12,855 nt of DNA from an uncultured Eggerthella sp. (GCA_900544455.1 UQVJ01000051.1:1-12855); one strand, 5' to 3'. Shown: positions 1-7,033, numbered from the stretch's first letter. Notes: generated from the sequence alone by a model not told the origin. Numbers and translations are program-made.

Positions 1-111
1 CGAATGGAGCTTCAACCCACAAGCGGAATGATCACTATGGGGTATCATTTAATAGGAATTCAGGACAGAGCCACGAAACAACGAGGCGCTCAGAGGAAGG
101 CATCAAATAGC

Positions 112-1593
112 ATGAAAACCGGGTTCGACAACGCCAAATATATTACTTTACAGGCTGAGCATATCAAAGAGCGCATAGGCCAGTTTGGAGGCAAGCTGTA
201 TTTGGAGTTTGGCGGCAAGCTTTTTGATGACTATCATGCCTCTCGTGTTCTGCCCGGCTTTGAGCCAGATAGCAAGATTCGTATGCTCAAAAGCCTATCG
301 GAAGATGTTGAGGTGGTAATCGCCATCAACGCCAACCACATCGAATCGGACAAAGTCCGCGGAGACCTCGGAATAACTTACGATGAAGACGTGCTTCGAC
401 TGATGGACGTTTTTGCAGGCATGGGCATTTATGTTGGAAGCGTGGTTATCACCCATTACGCAGGTCAGCCAAAGGCTGAAGCGTTCCGCTGCCGTCTCGA
501 CTCGCTGGGGGTAACAAGCTATTTGCATTACCCTATCGCCGGCTACCCTCACGACATCGACCATATCGTAAGCGATGAGGGCTATGGCAAGAACGAATAC
601 CTTGAAACAAGCCGACCATTGGTCGTAGTTACCGCACCCGGCCCTGGCTCCGGAAAGATGGCAACGTGCCTTTCTCAGCTGTACCACGAAAATAAACGCG
701 GCATCAAGGCAGGTTATGCTAAGTATGAAACATTCCCGATATGGAATCTTCCGCTTTCGCACCCTGTAAACGTCGCTTACGAGGCCGCTACCGCCGACCT
801 CGACGATGACAATATCATCGATCCATTCCACCTAGATGCCTACGGGGAAACAACGGTCAACTACAACCGAGATGTCGAAATCTTCCCCGTTTTAAAAGCA
901 ATGCTCGAACGAATTCAGGGAGTTAGCCCTTACAACTCCCCTACCGATATGGGCGTTAATATGGCAGGCTTCGCCATTGTTGATGACGATGCGTGCCGAG
1001 ATGCATCGTGTCGCGAAATCGTTCGCCGCTACTTCCATTCCGCAGAGGATTGCAAACGAAGCGGCGCAGGAGAGCAAGAGCTCCACAAGATCGAGCTGCT
1101 AATGAGCCGTGTGGGTATCTCCGCAGATGTACTGCCCGCACGTAAAGCCTGCTTGGAAAAAGAAGAGGCTACAGGAGGTCCCGCTGGTGCCATTGAGCTA
1201 CCTAATGGCACAGTCGTCACCGGCAAGACTGGCAACCTCATGGGCTGCGCATCTTCCCTACTCATGAATGCATTAAAAGCACTGGCAGGCATCGATGACG
1301 ATTTACTCGTAATTGACGATGAGGTTATCGCCCCTATCTGTCACTTGAAAACCGAGCATTTAAAGAGCACCAACCCACGCCTGCATTCCGACGAAACTCT
1401 GCTGGCGCTGGCGGTAAGCTCCCGCAGCAATGCCATCGCCGCACAACTCATGGATTCGATAGACAAGCTGAAGGGATGCGATGCTCATTTCTCGGTTATT
1501 ATTTCGCCAACCGATGAGAACCTATATCGCACGTTGGGCATCAACGTTTCATGCGAGCCCAAATTCGAGCAGCGTCGTTTTTACCACAAGTAA
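112..1593 (+). CDS. DUF1846 (UPF0371) family protein
   Basis: A protein of about 493 residues recognised as DUF1846 from its N-terminus (MKTGFDNAKYITLQAEHI, then KLYLEFGGKLFDDYHASRVLPGF) and from a glycine-rich loop GPGSGK at residues 177-182, which looks like a phosphate-binding loop. The family is known structurally but has no agreed function; nucleotide binding is only an inference from the loop. I chose ATG 112 because the family begins at this MKTGF-type sequence and an AGGAAGG-like ribosome site lies at 94-100. The frame stays open to position 1, so an N-terminal extension from ATG 4 is possible but would be atypical. The gene is monocistronic: a terminator follows within 35 bases. No signal peptide or membrane segment is visible, so the product is probably cytoplasmic. 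The family assignment is firm; the role is unknown. Confidence 0.93.
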   Translation: MKTGFDNAKYITLQAEHIKERIGQFGGKLYLEFGGKLFDDYHASRVLPGFEPDSKIRMLKSLSEDVEVVIAINANHIESDKVRGDLGITYDEDVLRLMDVFAGMGIYVGSVVITHYAGQPKAEAFRCRLDSLGVTSYLHYPIAGYPHDIDHIVSDEGYGKNEYLETSRPLVVVTAPGPGSGKMATCLSQLYHENKRGIKAGYAKYETFPIWNLPLSHPVNVAYEAATADLDDDNIIDPFHLDAYGETTVNYNRDVEIFPVLKAMLERIQGVSPYNSPTDMGVNMAGFAIVDDDACRDASCREIVRRYFHSAEDCKRSGAGEQELHKIELLMSRVGISADVLPARKACLEKEEATGGPAGAIELPNGTVVTGKTGNLMGCASSLLMNALKALAGIDDDLLVIDDEVIAPICHLKTEHLKSTNPRLHSDETLLALAVSSRSNAIAAQLMDSIDKLKGCDAHFSVIISPTDENLYRTLGINVSCEPKFEQRRFYHK

Positions 1594-1603
1594 CTTATGC
1601 ATC

Positions 1604-1632
1604 AAGCCGCGTTCCACCCACGCGGCTTTTTT
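1604..1632 (+). terminator. Rho-independent terminator after the DUF1846 gene
   Basis: Arms AAGCCGCG (1604-1611) and CGCGGCTT (1621-1628) pair perfectly, with one more T-A pair inside. A run of six T (1627-1632) follows. It lies about 10 bases past the stop codon at 1593 and separates this gene from the small downstream gene. Confidence 0.92.
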
Positions 1633-1672
1633 AAACTGAGGCACAGCACAACAAAGGAACGCAGGGGGCGAA

Positions 1673-1969
1673 ATGGGCAGCAAAAAACGTTCGTCTTGGT
1701 CAAAGCAGAAAGCTGAGTTCAATGCCAGCCTAGGGGGCATGGATAGCCTTTTTGCGAGCGAAGGAGAGCGCCAGCAAAAAAAACGTGCTGAAAAAGAGGC
1801 AGCATTGCGCAAGAAAGCTTGCGAGTCGAAAAATCGCTACATGAGCAAATCGGAGGCAGAAGCCGCAATTTCTGCATGCGCAAGTTACGGAACTACCGGT
1901 TTACACTCCTATCGCTGCCCTTACTGCGATGGTTGGCACCTAACCTCAAAACCAGAACGCAAACATTAA
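1673..1969 (+). CDS. Small basic protein with C-terminal CPYC-x3-H zinc-knuckle-like motif
   Basis: A 98-residue hydrophilic protein. Residues 1-55 are rich in Lys, Ser, Glu and Arg with a likely helical or coiled stretch around 30-52. The C-terminus carries YRCPYCDGWHL (C82, C85, H89), a pattern seen in many small uncharacterised actinobacterial proteins and suggestive of a metal-bound knuckle, possibly for nucleic-acid binding; that role is inference. A purine-rich site AGGGGG (1663-1668) sits 4 bases before ATG 1673, slightly close but convincing. The gene starts 40 bases after the DUF1846 terminator, so it probably has its own promoter. The C-terminal motif occurs only in this frame, which supports it over the overlapping alternative frame at 1819-2157. 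No catalytic residues are recognisable. Confidence 0.75.
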   Translation: MGSKKRSSWSKQKAEFNASLGGMDSLFASEGERQQKKRAEKEAALRKKACESKNRYMSKSEAEAAISACASYGTTGLHSYRCPYCDGWHLTSKPERKH

Positions 1970-2032
1970 TCCAGGCGCTATACTCGTTAAACAAGACACC
2001 CGTCAATCAACAAACCAAGGATTCAAACATTA

Positions 2033-2548
2033 ATGCAGGAAGAAGCATCCGCCCACAAAGCTTCGCATCTCAGCGCCGCCCTCCGCGCGCCCCGCGCTCT
2101 TACCCCATTAGTTTTGTTCATGGGTTTTCTCGGAGCAACGCTTCGCTATCTGCTTGAGCTTGCCCTTCCCTCTCAGGGTGGAGTCCCCTACGCAACTCTA
2201 ATCGTGAATGTCTTTGGATGCTTTACGCTAGAGATCATCAACCAATACGTTGGACGAAGGCTTCACCTTCCAGGACCCTTGGTGAAATCTTTAGGAATCG
2301 GCCTCGTTGGAGCCTTCACCACGCTCTCTGCCTTTTCGACCGAATGCCTGAACTTCTTCCTCAATGGAGAGGCTGGACTTGCAGCAGCGTATATCACCAT
2401 AACGATTGCTGTCACATTCTTTGCGTCGCTGTGTGGAAAGATCGCATCAAACTACCTGGCATTGCACCGCCTACGGCGCATACGAAGAAAACGAATCGAG
2501 AAGCGTTTGGCGAAAAACGCAACATCGAACAAAGGCGGCACGCTATGA
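2033..2548 (+). CDS. crcB: Fluoride channel FluC/CrcB, first of a tandem pair
   Basis: A 171-residue FluC/CrcB protein, which exports toxic fluoride passively across the membrane as a dimer. Family marks are MGFLGATLRYLLE near the start, the polar-Asn motif NVFGCF, and GLVGAFTTLSAF, the version here of the TTFSTF 'phenylalanine box' region, with Leu at the first Phe position and Phe kept at the second. Four membrane helices are expected. It is longer than usual (about 125): roughly 28 extra residues precede the core, and a strongly basic tail (HRLRRIRRKRIEKRLAK) follows the last helix, suggesting a cytoplasmic C-terminus. An AAGGA site (2017-2021) lies 11 bases before ATG 2033; starting at the internal Met of MGFLGA is an alternative. 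The stop overlaps the next crcB start by 4 bases (ATGA), so the two are translationally coupled. Confidence 0.9.
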   Translation: MQEEASAHKASHLSAALRAPRALTPLVLFMGFLGATLRYLLELALPSQGGVPYATLIVNVFGCFTLEIINQYVGRRLHLPGPLVKSLGIGLVGAFTTLSAFSTECLNFFLNGEAGLAAAYITITIAVTFFASLCGKIASNYLALHRLRRIRRKRIEKRLAKNATSNKGGTL

Positions 2549-2922
2549 GTCTAACTGCCTTTCTTGCGGTAGGCGTTGGAGGAGCCTTTGGGGCACTATG
2601 CAGGAATAAAGCAACTTCATTCCTTAAGCCCTTCTTTCCCAAACGCTTTCCATTTCCTACCCTATGCATCAATCTAGTTTCCTGCACTCTAGCCGGAATA
2701 TTGCTGGCTATCCAGATGCAGATTAATGACATTATGCACCTAGCGCTTACTATGGGATTCTTGGGAGGCTTTTCAACTCTTTCAACCATGAATTTCGAAG
2801 CCGTCGAACTTGTTTCACAGCGACATTACGCAGAAGGGTTTGGATACCTTGCAACCACATACGCTAGCACTATCGGAGCAGCTGCCCTGGGATTCGCTTT
2901 GGCTCTAAACTTTGCATCATAA
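2545..2922 (+). CDS. crcB: Fluoride channel FluC/CrcB, second of a tandem pair
   Basis: A 125-residue protein of standard FluC length, with MSLTAFLAVGVGGAFGALCRN at the start, PTLCINLVSC carrying the conserved Asn, and GFLGGFSTLSTMNFE in the TTFSTF region. Both Phe positions of that box are replaced (Leu and Met), unlike the upstream partner, which keeps one. Paired crcB genes in Gram-positive bacteria usually encode two subunits of opposite topology that form a heterodimer; that is the likely arrangement here. ATG 2545 overlaps the upstream stop (ATGA) with AAAGG-like purines just ahead (2531-2535), supporting coupled translation. A hairpin begins at the stop codon. The family call is firm; the heterodimer is inference. 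Confidence 0.9.
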   Translation: MSLTAFLAVGVGGAFGALCRNKATSFLKPFFPKRFPFPTLCINLVSCTLAGILLAIQMQINDIMHLALTMGFLGGFSTLSTMNFEAVELVSQRHYAEGFGYLATTYASTIGAAALGFALALNFAS

Positions 2923-2942
2923 AGGGCGCATTAGCGCCCTTT
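2921..2942. terminator. Hairpin between convergent crcB and apt, probably bidirectional
   Basis: AAAGGGCGC (2921-2929) pairs perfectly with GCGCCCTTT (2934-2942) around a 4-base ATTA loop, starting inside the crcB stop codon. Only a weak T-rich tail follows on the plus side (TTTACTCTTT) and none on the minus side beyond TTTAT, so efficiency is uncertain. Its position between two convergent genes fits a shared terminator. Confidence 0.75.
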
Positions 2943-2967
2943 ACTCTTTGATATGAAGCTTTACCGG

Positions 2968-3501
2968 CTAGTCTACCGAAACCAATGAAAAGACTTCCGC
3001 GGCAGAACTTTGAGCAAGAGCTTCGCGAGGATTCAAAAAAGCAAGTTCAAGCAAGAAAGCGAAACCCTCAACTTTTGCACCCGATTTCGCCACCAAACGA
3101 GCCTGTGCAGCGGCGGTTCCCCCTGTTGCAGCAAGATCATCCACCACAAGGACGATATCGTTTTCGTCAATAGCATCAAGATGCATCTCGAGAGAATCGG
3201 AGCCATATTCAAGCTCATAACTTTCCGAACGAGTTTCGCGAGGAAGCTTACCAGGCTTGCGAGCAGGAACGAACCCTGCATGCAGTCGATAGGCGACAGG
3301 CGCACCTATCATAAAACCACGCGCTTCGGCACCAACAACCTTTGTAATGCCTCTGCCCTCAAAGTGCTCAGCAATAGCATCAATGGCAGCCGCGAACCCA
3401 TCTGGATCCTTGAACAACGTTGTAACATCCTTAAAAATCACGCCTGGCTTTGGATAGTCTGGGATATCGGTGATATAACTCTGGAAATCGAATGCGGGCA
3501 T
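2968..3501 (-). CDS. apt: Adenine phosphoribosyltransferase
   Basis: Converts adenine plus PRPP to AMP and pyrophosphate (purine salvage, cytoplasm). The 177-residue product has the APT N-terminus (FDFQSYITDIPDYPKPGVIFKD), the FVPARKPGKLP loop (residues 78-88) and the PRPP-binding signature VLVVDDLAATGGT (117-129). Length is standard. The start at 3501 is set by an AAGGAG ribosome site (3507-3512 on the minus strand) 5 bases upstream; the longer in-frame start at 3570 would add 23 unrelated residues and read through the promoter and operator. The gene lies 84 bases downstream of a same-strand MBL-fold gene but has its own promoter with a large dyad, so it is probably regulated separately. A 247-residue open frame on the opposite strand is a shadow. 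Confidence 0.96.
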   Translation of the reverse strand: MPAFDFQSYITDIPDYPKPGVIFKDVTTLFKDPDGFAAAIDAIAEHFEGRGITKVVGAEARGFMIGAPVAYRLHAGFVPARKPGKLPRETRSESYELEYGSDSLEMHLDAIDENDIVLVVDDLAATGGTAAAQARLVAKSGAKVEGFAFLLELAFLNPREALAQSSAAEVFSLVSVD

Positions 3502-3520
3502 AATGGCTCCTTGATGATAA

Positions 3521-3543
3521 GTACACGACATCATGTAGTGTAC
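3521..3543 (-). promoter_or_regulatory. 23-bp dyad operator overlapping the apt -10 box
   Basis: An inverted repeat centred on 3532: the 11-base half-sites 3521-3531 and 3533-3543 are complementary except at one position, with outer arms GTACAC and GTGTAC. On the minus strand a TACACT -10 candidate (3537-3542) lies inside the repeat, with a weak TTG-type -35 about 18 bases upstream. The dyad ends 9 bases before the ribosome site of apt. Its position is typical of a repressor operator. I do not recognise the cognate regulator. Confidence 0.6.
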
Positions 3544-3585
3544 CGTCTGCAGCAAGAAGCAAACAATCAAACAGGCGCAAGCTCG

Positions 3586-4593
3586 TTATCTCAAAGGAAT
3601 AATATCGTACACCTTCGGCAATACTCCTTTAGCCATAAAGTACGTCGTAAACGCCATAGTCTGAGTGATAAGGGATCTTCTTCCAAATATCGATCTAGAT
3701 TCCCAGGGTGTACGGCGGTCCCCCAAAGTCGAACGATACGACAGCTCACCTAAGTCGAGTTCTCCTGATTGGCACAAAGTTAAAAAATTATCGGTTTGAC
3801 GCCTGAAATGATCGATGACCTGATCACAACGGACAGAAAGATCTGACCCCTCTTTACCGTGTCCAGTAAGGATCAAGGAAGCCGACAGCTTTCCCAAACG
3901 CTCAATCTGCTCCAATAGCAAAGAAAGCTGATCTATCTCCGTCTCTACCATAATTGGAGGATATCCAGTACATAGAACTTGGTCTCCGCCTACCAACAGT
4001 TCATTCTCGGCATCGTACAAACAAAGATGATGAAGATCATGCCCAGGCGTCTGAAGGACACGCAGCTTATAGCCGCCAACCGTCAGTACATCTCCCTCAA
4101 AAAGACGGGTAATGGGAGGATTGACCGTCCCCGATCGAGTCATGGGCTCCCAGTACGAAGCGTCATAGGAATCTCCTGTGCCATGTCTCTGACTCGTTCG
4201 ACGCTCAAGCGCCCCAATCTCAACGGCGGACATAACAGGGACCCCACGCCTAGCGTAATCGTCAATGCCTCCATAAACCGTTATGCCGGGACTCCAGATC
4301 TGCGACAGTCCCGCACAATGGTCCCAATGAAAATGAGTAATAAAAATATCAACAGAATCCCAAGATATCCCTAACTCACGTAATGCAAAATCGAAGGCTT
4401 TTCGGGTTTCAGGCTCATCGCAACCAACATCCACTATAAGAGAACGTCCAGAATCGTTAACGCCATCTGCTTTGAAAAGATACGAATTCGTTGGACCGAT
4501 CGCCTCAGGCATCGGCAGATCGATTCGATACAAATTTCTCGAAAGCTCTTCGATGCGTGGACGACCCGAATAGACAATAGGCATTCTGCTCAT
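3586..4593 (-). CDS. Metallo-beta-lactamase-fold hydrolase
   Basis: A 335-residue MBL-fold protein with every canonical metal ligand in order: HFHWDH (H87, H89, D91, H92), PGHD (H185), GGDQ (D204) and TGHG (H245). This predicts a two-metal hydrolase of the glyoxalase-II-like group. The C-terminal 90 residues, after the last ligand, are helical and charged, like the C-terminal extension found in several MBL subgroups. The substrate cannot be read from sequence. There is no signal peptide, so it is probably cytoplasmic. ATG 4593 has a strong GGGGGAG ribosome site immediately upstream (about 4597-4603, minus). It is divergent from the YjiH-family gene across roughly 90 bases; no terminator separates it from apt downstream, so read-through into apt is possible. 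Confidence 0.92.
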   Translation of the reverse strand: MSRMPIVYSGRPRIEELSRNLYRIDLPMPEAIGPTNSYLFKADGVNDSGRSLIVDVGCDEPETRKAFDFALRELGISWDSVDIFITHFHWDHCAGLSQIWSPGITVYGGIDDYARRGVPVMSAVEIGALERRTSQRHGTGDSYDASYWEPMTRSGTVNPPITRLFEGDVLTVGGYKLRVLQTPGHDLHHLCLYDAENELLVGGDQVLCTGYPPIMVETEIDQLSLLLEQIERLGKLSASLILTGHGKEGSDLSVRCDQVIDHFRRQTDNFLTLCQSGELDLGELSYRSTLGDRRTPWESRSIFGRRSLITQTMAFTTYFMAKGVLPKVYDIIPLR

Positions 4594-4609
4594 GGCTCCC
4601 CCTTACCCC

Positions 4610-4638
4610 AATATGCATAATCCGCCACTTACTTTGAA
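4610..4638 (-). promoter_or_regulatory. Candidate promoter of the MBL-fold gene
   Basis: Reading the minus strand, TTCAAA (4633-4638) is followed after 17 bases by CATATT (4610-4615), each matching four of six consensus positions. The 3' end is about 16 bases from the ATG, leaving just enough leader for the ribosome site. The same 90-base gap must also hold the divergent YjiH promoter; a weak plus-strand TTGAAT (4634-4639) with CAATAA 17 bases later is the only candidate I see. Confidence 0.35.
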
Positions 4639-4682
4639 TACCAAACAAACAACGACCAATAACGCGCTTGCACAACACCAAT

Positions 4683-6101
4683 ATGCAAAAATCTGATATT
4701 CTTCATTCCTGCATCTATTCCCGCGTGAAACGAAGTGTTTTGGAAAAATACAATTGGAAGCACATTTTAGGCTTCGTCATCCCCTCTATTTTGGGCGTTG
4801 TATTGTTCATGATTCCCGTCGAAGTTGACGGCACATGGACAGTCATCGTTAAAGTAATTGCCGACCTTATCGGCAACTGCATGGCAGATTTTCTCCCGAT
4901 TCTCTGCTGTATCATCGTTACAATTTCAGCAGTTTTAGGCGTTGCTGCGTTGTTTCATCCGAAATTTATCGATGAGCACCCGCTTATGTACAACACCTTT
5001 TCCACCACACCTGCATGGGTAATCATCCGTGTCATTGGCGCTGTGTTTGTGTGGATCGCCTTCGCAGGTGTTATGGTCGGAGATGGTGAGCCCCTTCAAA
5101 TAATCGGCGGTGAAGATACCGGCGCTTTCGTTTTGGGCGATCTTCTTACGGTACTGGTAATCATCTTCTTCTTAGCTGGATTGCTCCTGCCCCTTCTTCT
5201 CGATTTCGGTCTTCTCGAGTTTATCGGAGCACTTCTTACCAAAGTCATGAGACCTCTTTTCAAAATCCCTGGTCGAGGCGCTGTTGACTGCGTTACATCC
5301 TGGATTGGCGACGGTACTTTGGGCGTTATGCTTACCTGCAACCAATATGAAAGCGGTTACTATTCCGCTCGCGAAGCCTCTATCATCTCCACTACTTTTT
5401 CGGCCGTATCGATTACTTTTAGTATTGTGGTATTGGCGCAAGTAGACCTGATGCAATACTTCGGACCTTACTACTTGCTCATTTGCTTGGTTGGCATCAT
5501 CTGCGCACTGATCGTCCCCCGCATCCCTCCTTTGTCCCTCAAGAAGGACACGTATTTGGTTGAAGGGAAGGCAATGCCCGAAACTCTACCAGAGGGATAC
5601 AACTCTTCTGCTCAATATGGCCTTTCGCTTGCCGTCGAGCGCGTAAAAGGCCATCGCGGCATCGGTCAATTCCTTGAGAATGGCATTAAAAACGCAGCAG
5701 GCATGTGGTTCGGAGTATTGCCTGTTGTAATGTGCGTAGGCACATTAGCGCTTATGCTGGCTAATTACACCACTATTTTCGACGTGCTGGGCGCCCCGTT
5801 CATGCCCCTGCTTGAGCTCCTTCAGGTCCCCGAAGCGCAAGAGGTCTCGAAGACGATGATCGTTGGATTCACCGATATGTTCACGCCTTCAGTTATCGCA
5901 GCAGAAGGAATTGCTGATCCGATGAGCCGCTTCATTGTTGCAACCGTATCGGTTACTCAGCTGATTTACCTTTCTGAGGTAGGCGGCCTTATTCTGGGTT
6001 CTAAGATCCCCGTTAATATTCTTGAGCTGTTCATTCTGTTCTTGGAGCGCACTATTATCAGCTTGCTCATTGTTTGCCCAGTAGCTCATCTTCTGTTCTA
6101 A
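4683..6101 (+). CDS. YjiH-family (nucleoside-recognition GATE domain) membrane protein
   Basis: A protein of about 472 residues, mostly hydrophobic, with around ten membrane-spanning stretches. It resembles the YjiH family, which carries the GATE (nucleoside recognition) domain; the stretch PGRGAVDCVTSWIGDGTLGV and the later VGFTDMFTPSVIAAEG are the most characteristic. Function in this family is not settled; a transporter or permease of small solutes is the usual guess. The start is uncertain: ATG 4683, TTG 4668 and GTG 4725 are all in frame and none has a convincing ribosome site. Hydrophobic sequence begins at about 4765, so any of them keeps the domain intact. It is a single-gene unit, divergent from the MBL-fold gene and closed by a very strong terminator. 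Confidence 0.85.
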   Translation: MQKSDILHSCIYSRVKRSVLEKYNWKHILGFVIPSILGVVLFMIPVEVDGTWTVIVKVIADLIGNCMADFLPILCCIIVTISAVLGVAALFHPKFIDEHPLMYNTFSTTPAWVIIRVIGAVFVWIAFAGVMVGDGEPLQIIGGEDTGAFVLGDLLTVLVIIFFLAGLLLPLLLDFGLLEFIGALLTKVMRPLFKIPGRGAVDCVTSWIGDGTLGVMLTCNQYESGYYSAREASIISTTFSAVSITFSIVVLAQVDLMQYFGPYYLLICLVGIICALIVPRIPPLSLKKDTYLVEGKAMPETLPEGYNSSAQYGLSLAVERVKGHRGIGQFLENGIKNAAGMWFGVLPVVMCVGTLALMLANYTTIFDVLGAPFMPLLELLQVPEAQEVSKTMIVGFTDMFTPSVIAAEGIADPMSRFIVATVSVTQLIYLSEVGGLILGSKIPVNILELFILFLERTIISLLIVCPVAHLLF

Positions 6102-6125
6102 CAATAAACATCATTCAGCTACGTT

Positions 6126-6162
6126 AGAGGGTTCGTCGCATATGCGACGAACCCTCTTTTTT
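6126..6162 (+). terminator. Strong terminator after the YjiH-family gene
   Basis: A perfect 32-base palindrome (6126-6157), centred on CATATG, folds into a stem of about 14 bp with a small loop, followed by six T (6157-6162). It starts about 25 bases after the stop codon. The stem is unusually long and flawless for an ordinary terminator. Confidence 0.95.
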
Positions 6163-6173
6163 ATGCAGAGAGC

Positions 6174-6226
6174 CCCCAATTGATCAAAGCAAAACAGGAT
6201 GCCGAACCGTTAACCCCTATTGATCA
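6174..6226 (+). repeat. Direct repeat CCCC[A/T]ATTGATCA, two copies 40 bp apart
   Basis: The 13-base sequences at 6174-6186 and 6214-6226 differ at one position (CCCCAATTGATCA and CCCCTATTGATCA). Starts are exactly 40 bases apart, close to four helical turns. Each contains the palindrome TGATCA. They lie just upstream of the DJ-1/PfpI promoter region and may be activator or repressor sites. Confidence 0.5.
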
Positions 6227-6255
6227 GCCGTACGAAAAGAAATAGCACTGATTAA

Positions 6256-6283
6256 TGAACGCGTTCAGACTAAAGCATAAAAT
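6256..6283 (+). promoter_or_regulatory. Palindromic operator and candidate -10 box of the DJ-1/PfpI gene
   Basis: A perfect 12-bp palindrome TGAACGCGTTCA (6256-6267) is followed by TAAAAT (6278-6283), a good -10 candidate; no good -35 is present, as the palindrome occupies that area. A near-identical copy sits in the promoter spacer of the Usp-fusion gene (9621-9632). Transcription would start near 6290, leaving a leader of about 50 bases before ATG 6339. Confidence 0.5.
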
Positions 6284-6338
6284 AGTTGCAACGGGGCAAT
6301 TGCTAATTTGCCATCATGTCACAGAAAGAAGTGCTGCC

Positions 6339-6917
6339 ATGACTAAGAAAGTTTTGCTGCTCTGCGGCGATTTCACTGAAGACTACGAAACGATGGTTCC
6401 CTATCAAGCATTATCGATGCTGGGATACCAAGTGGACGCCGTTTGCCCCGATAAAAAAGCTGGCGATACGGTAGCAACTGCCGTACATGACTTCTTGGGC
6501 GAGCAAACCTACACGGAGCTTCGTGGCCACAACTTCGCATTAACCGCATCATTTGATGACGTTAAGACAGAAGACTACGAGGGCTTGTTCATCACGGGCG
6601 GCCGCGCTCCGGAATACATTCGCCTAAATCCCCGTGTAATTGAGATAACCAAAGAGTTTTTTGATGCACATAAACCAGTTGCCGCTATTTGCCACGGCCC
6701 TCAGGTTCTAACTGCGGCTGGCGTCCTTGAAGGCTATACAGCAACGGCATATCCTGCCGTTGGTCCCGATATCTCACTTGCGGGCGGCATCTACAAGGAA
6801 GTCGACGTTAGCGAAGCGGTTGTCGACCGCAATATGGTAACTTCACCAGCTTGGCCTGGCAACACTGCAATATGCCGCGAATTCGCCAAGCTCATGGGAG
6901 CAAAAATCGAAATCTAA
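6339..6917 (+). CDS. DJ-1/PfpI family protein
   Basis: A 192-residue class I glutamine-amidotransferase-like protein. The nucleophile elbow AICHGP (C118, H119) and the TGGRAPEYIRL stretch (E92) are typical of the PfpI/DJ-1 branch, and acidic residues in FTEDYE (around 12-17) fall where the family keeps its catalytic Glu. Members act variously as glyoxalases, deglycases, peptidases or redox-stress proteins; which applies here cannot be told. Most likely cytoplasmic. ATG 6339 gives the family's usual length and sits 7 bases after a weak purine run (AGAAAGAAG, about 6323-6331); the longer frame from 6255 would begin inside the palindromic operator and is unlikely. Transcribed alone, with a clear terminator downstream. 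Confidence 0.92.
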   Translation: MTKKVLLLCGDFTEDYETMVPYQALSMLGYQVDAVCPDKKAGDTVATAVHDFLGEQTYTELRGHNFALTASFDDVKTEDYEGLFITGGRAPEYIRLNPRVIEITKEFFDAHKPVAAICHGPQVLTAAGVLEGYTATAYPAVGPDISLAGGIYKEVDVSEAVVDRNMVTSPAWPGNTAICREFAKLMGAKIEI

Positions 6918-6947
6918 CCATCCATCAATTTCAAAGCCCCTTCTTCT

Positions 6948-6979
6948 TCCCCGCCTGAGCTTAAGGCGGGGATTTTTTT
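6948..6979 (+). terminator. Rho-independent terminator after the DJ-1/PfpI gene
   Basis: TCCCCGCCT (6948-6956) pairs with AGGCGGGGA (6964-6972) around a short loop, followed by seven T (6973-6979). It lies about 30 bases past the stop codon. Confidence 0.95.
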
Positions 6980-7033
6980 GTTCCCAGCGAGTAAGGACAA
7001 CATAAATCAAAACCGAAGATTGCGGCCTCAAAT

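Noticed and set aside
1970..2032. Possible fluoride riboswitch upstream of the crcB pair
   Set aside because: The gap is too short and lacks the conserved crcB-motif sequence blocks; no convincing pseudoknot can be drawn.
2218..2922. 234-residue reading of the second crcB starting far upstream
   Set aside because: The first half is out-of-frame translation of the first crcB. The family starts at 2545, where the ATGA overlap and purine-rich site occur.
3521..3543. Apt dyad as a known operator (CIRCE, NrdR, LexA or YtrA type)
   Set aside because: Spacing, length and half-site orientation do not match any of these, so I left the regulator unnamed.
3010..3753. 247-residue plus-strand open frame opposite apt and the MBL-fold gene
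   Set aside because: Antisense to two genes with clear catalytic motifs; its product has no recognisable domain and no ribosome site is needed to explain it.
6255..6338. Longer start for the DJ-1/PfpI gene
   Set aside because: It would start within the palindromic operator, include the -10 candidate and add 28 residues unlike the family N-terminus.
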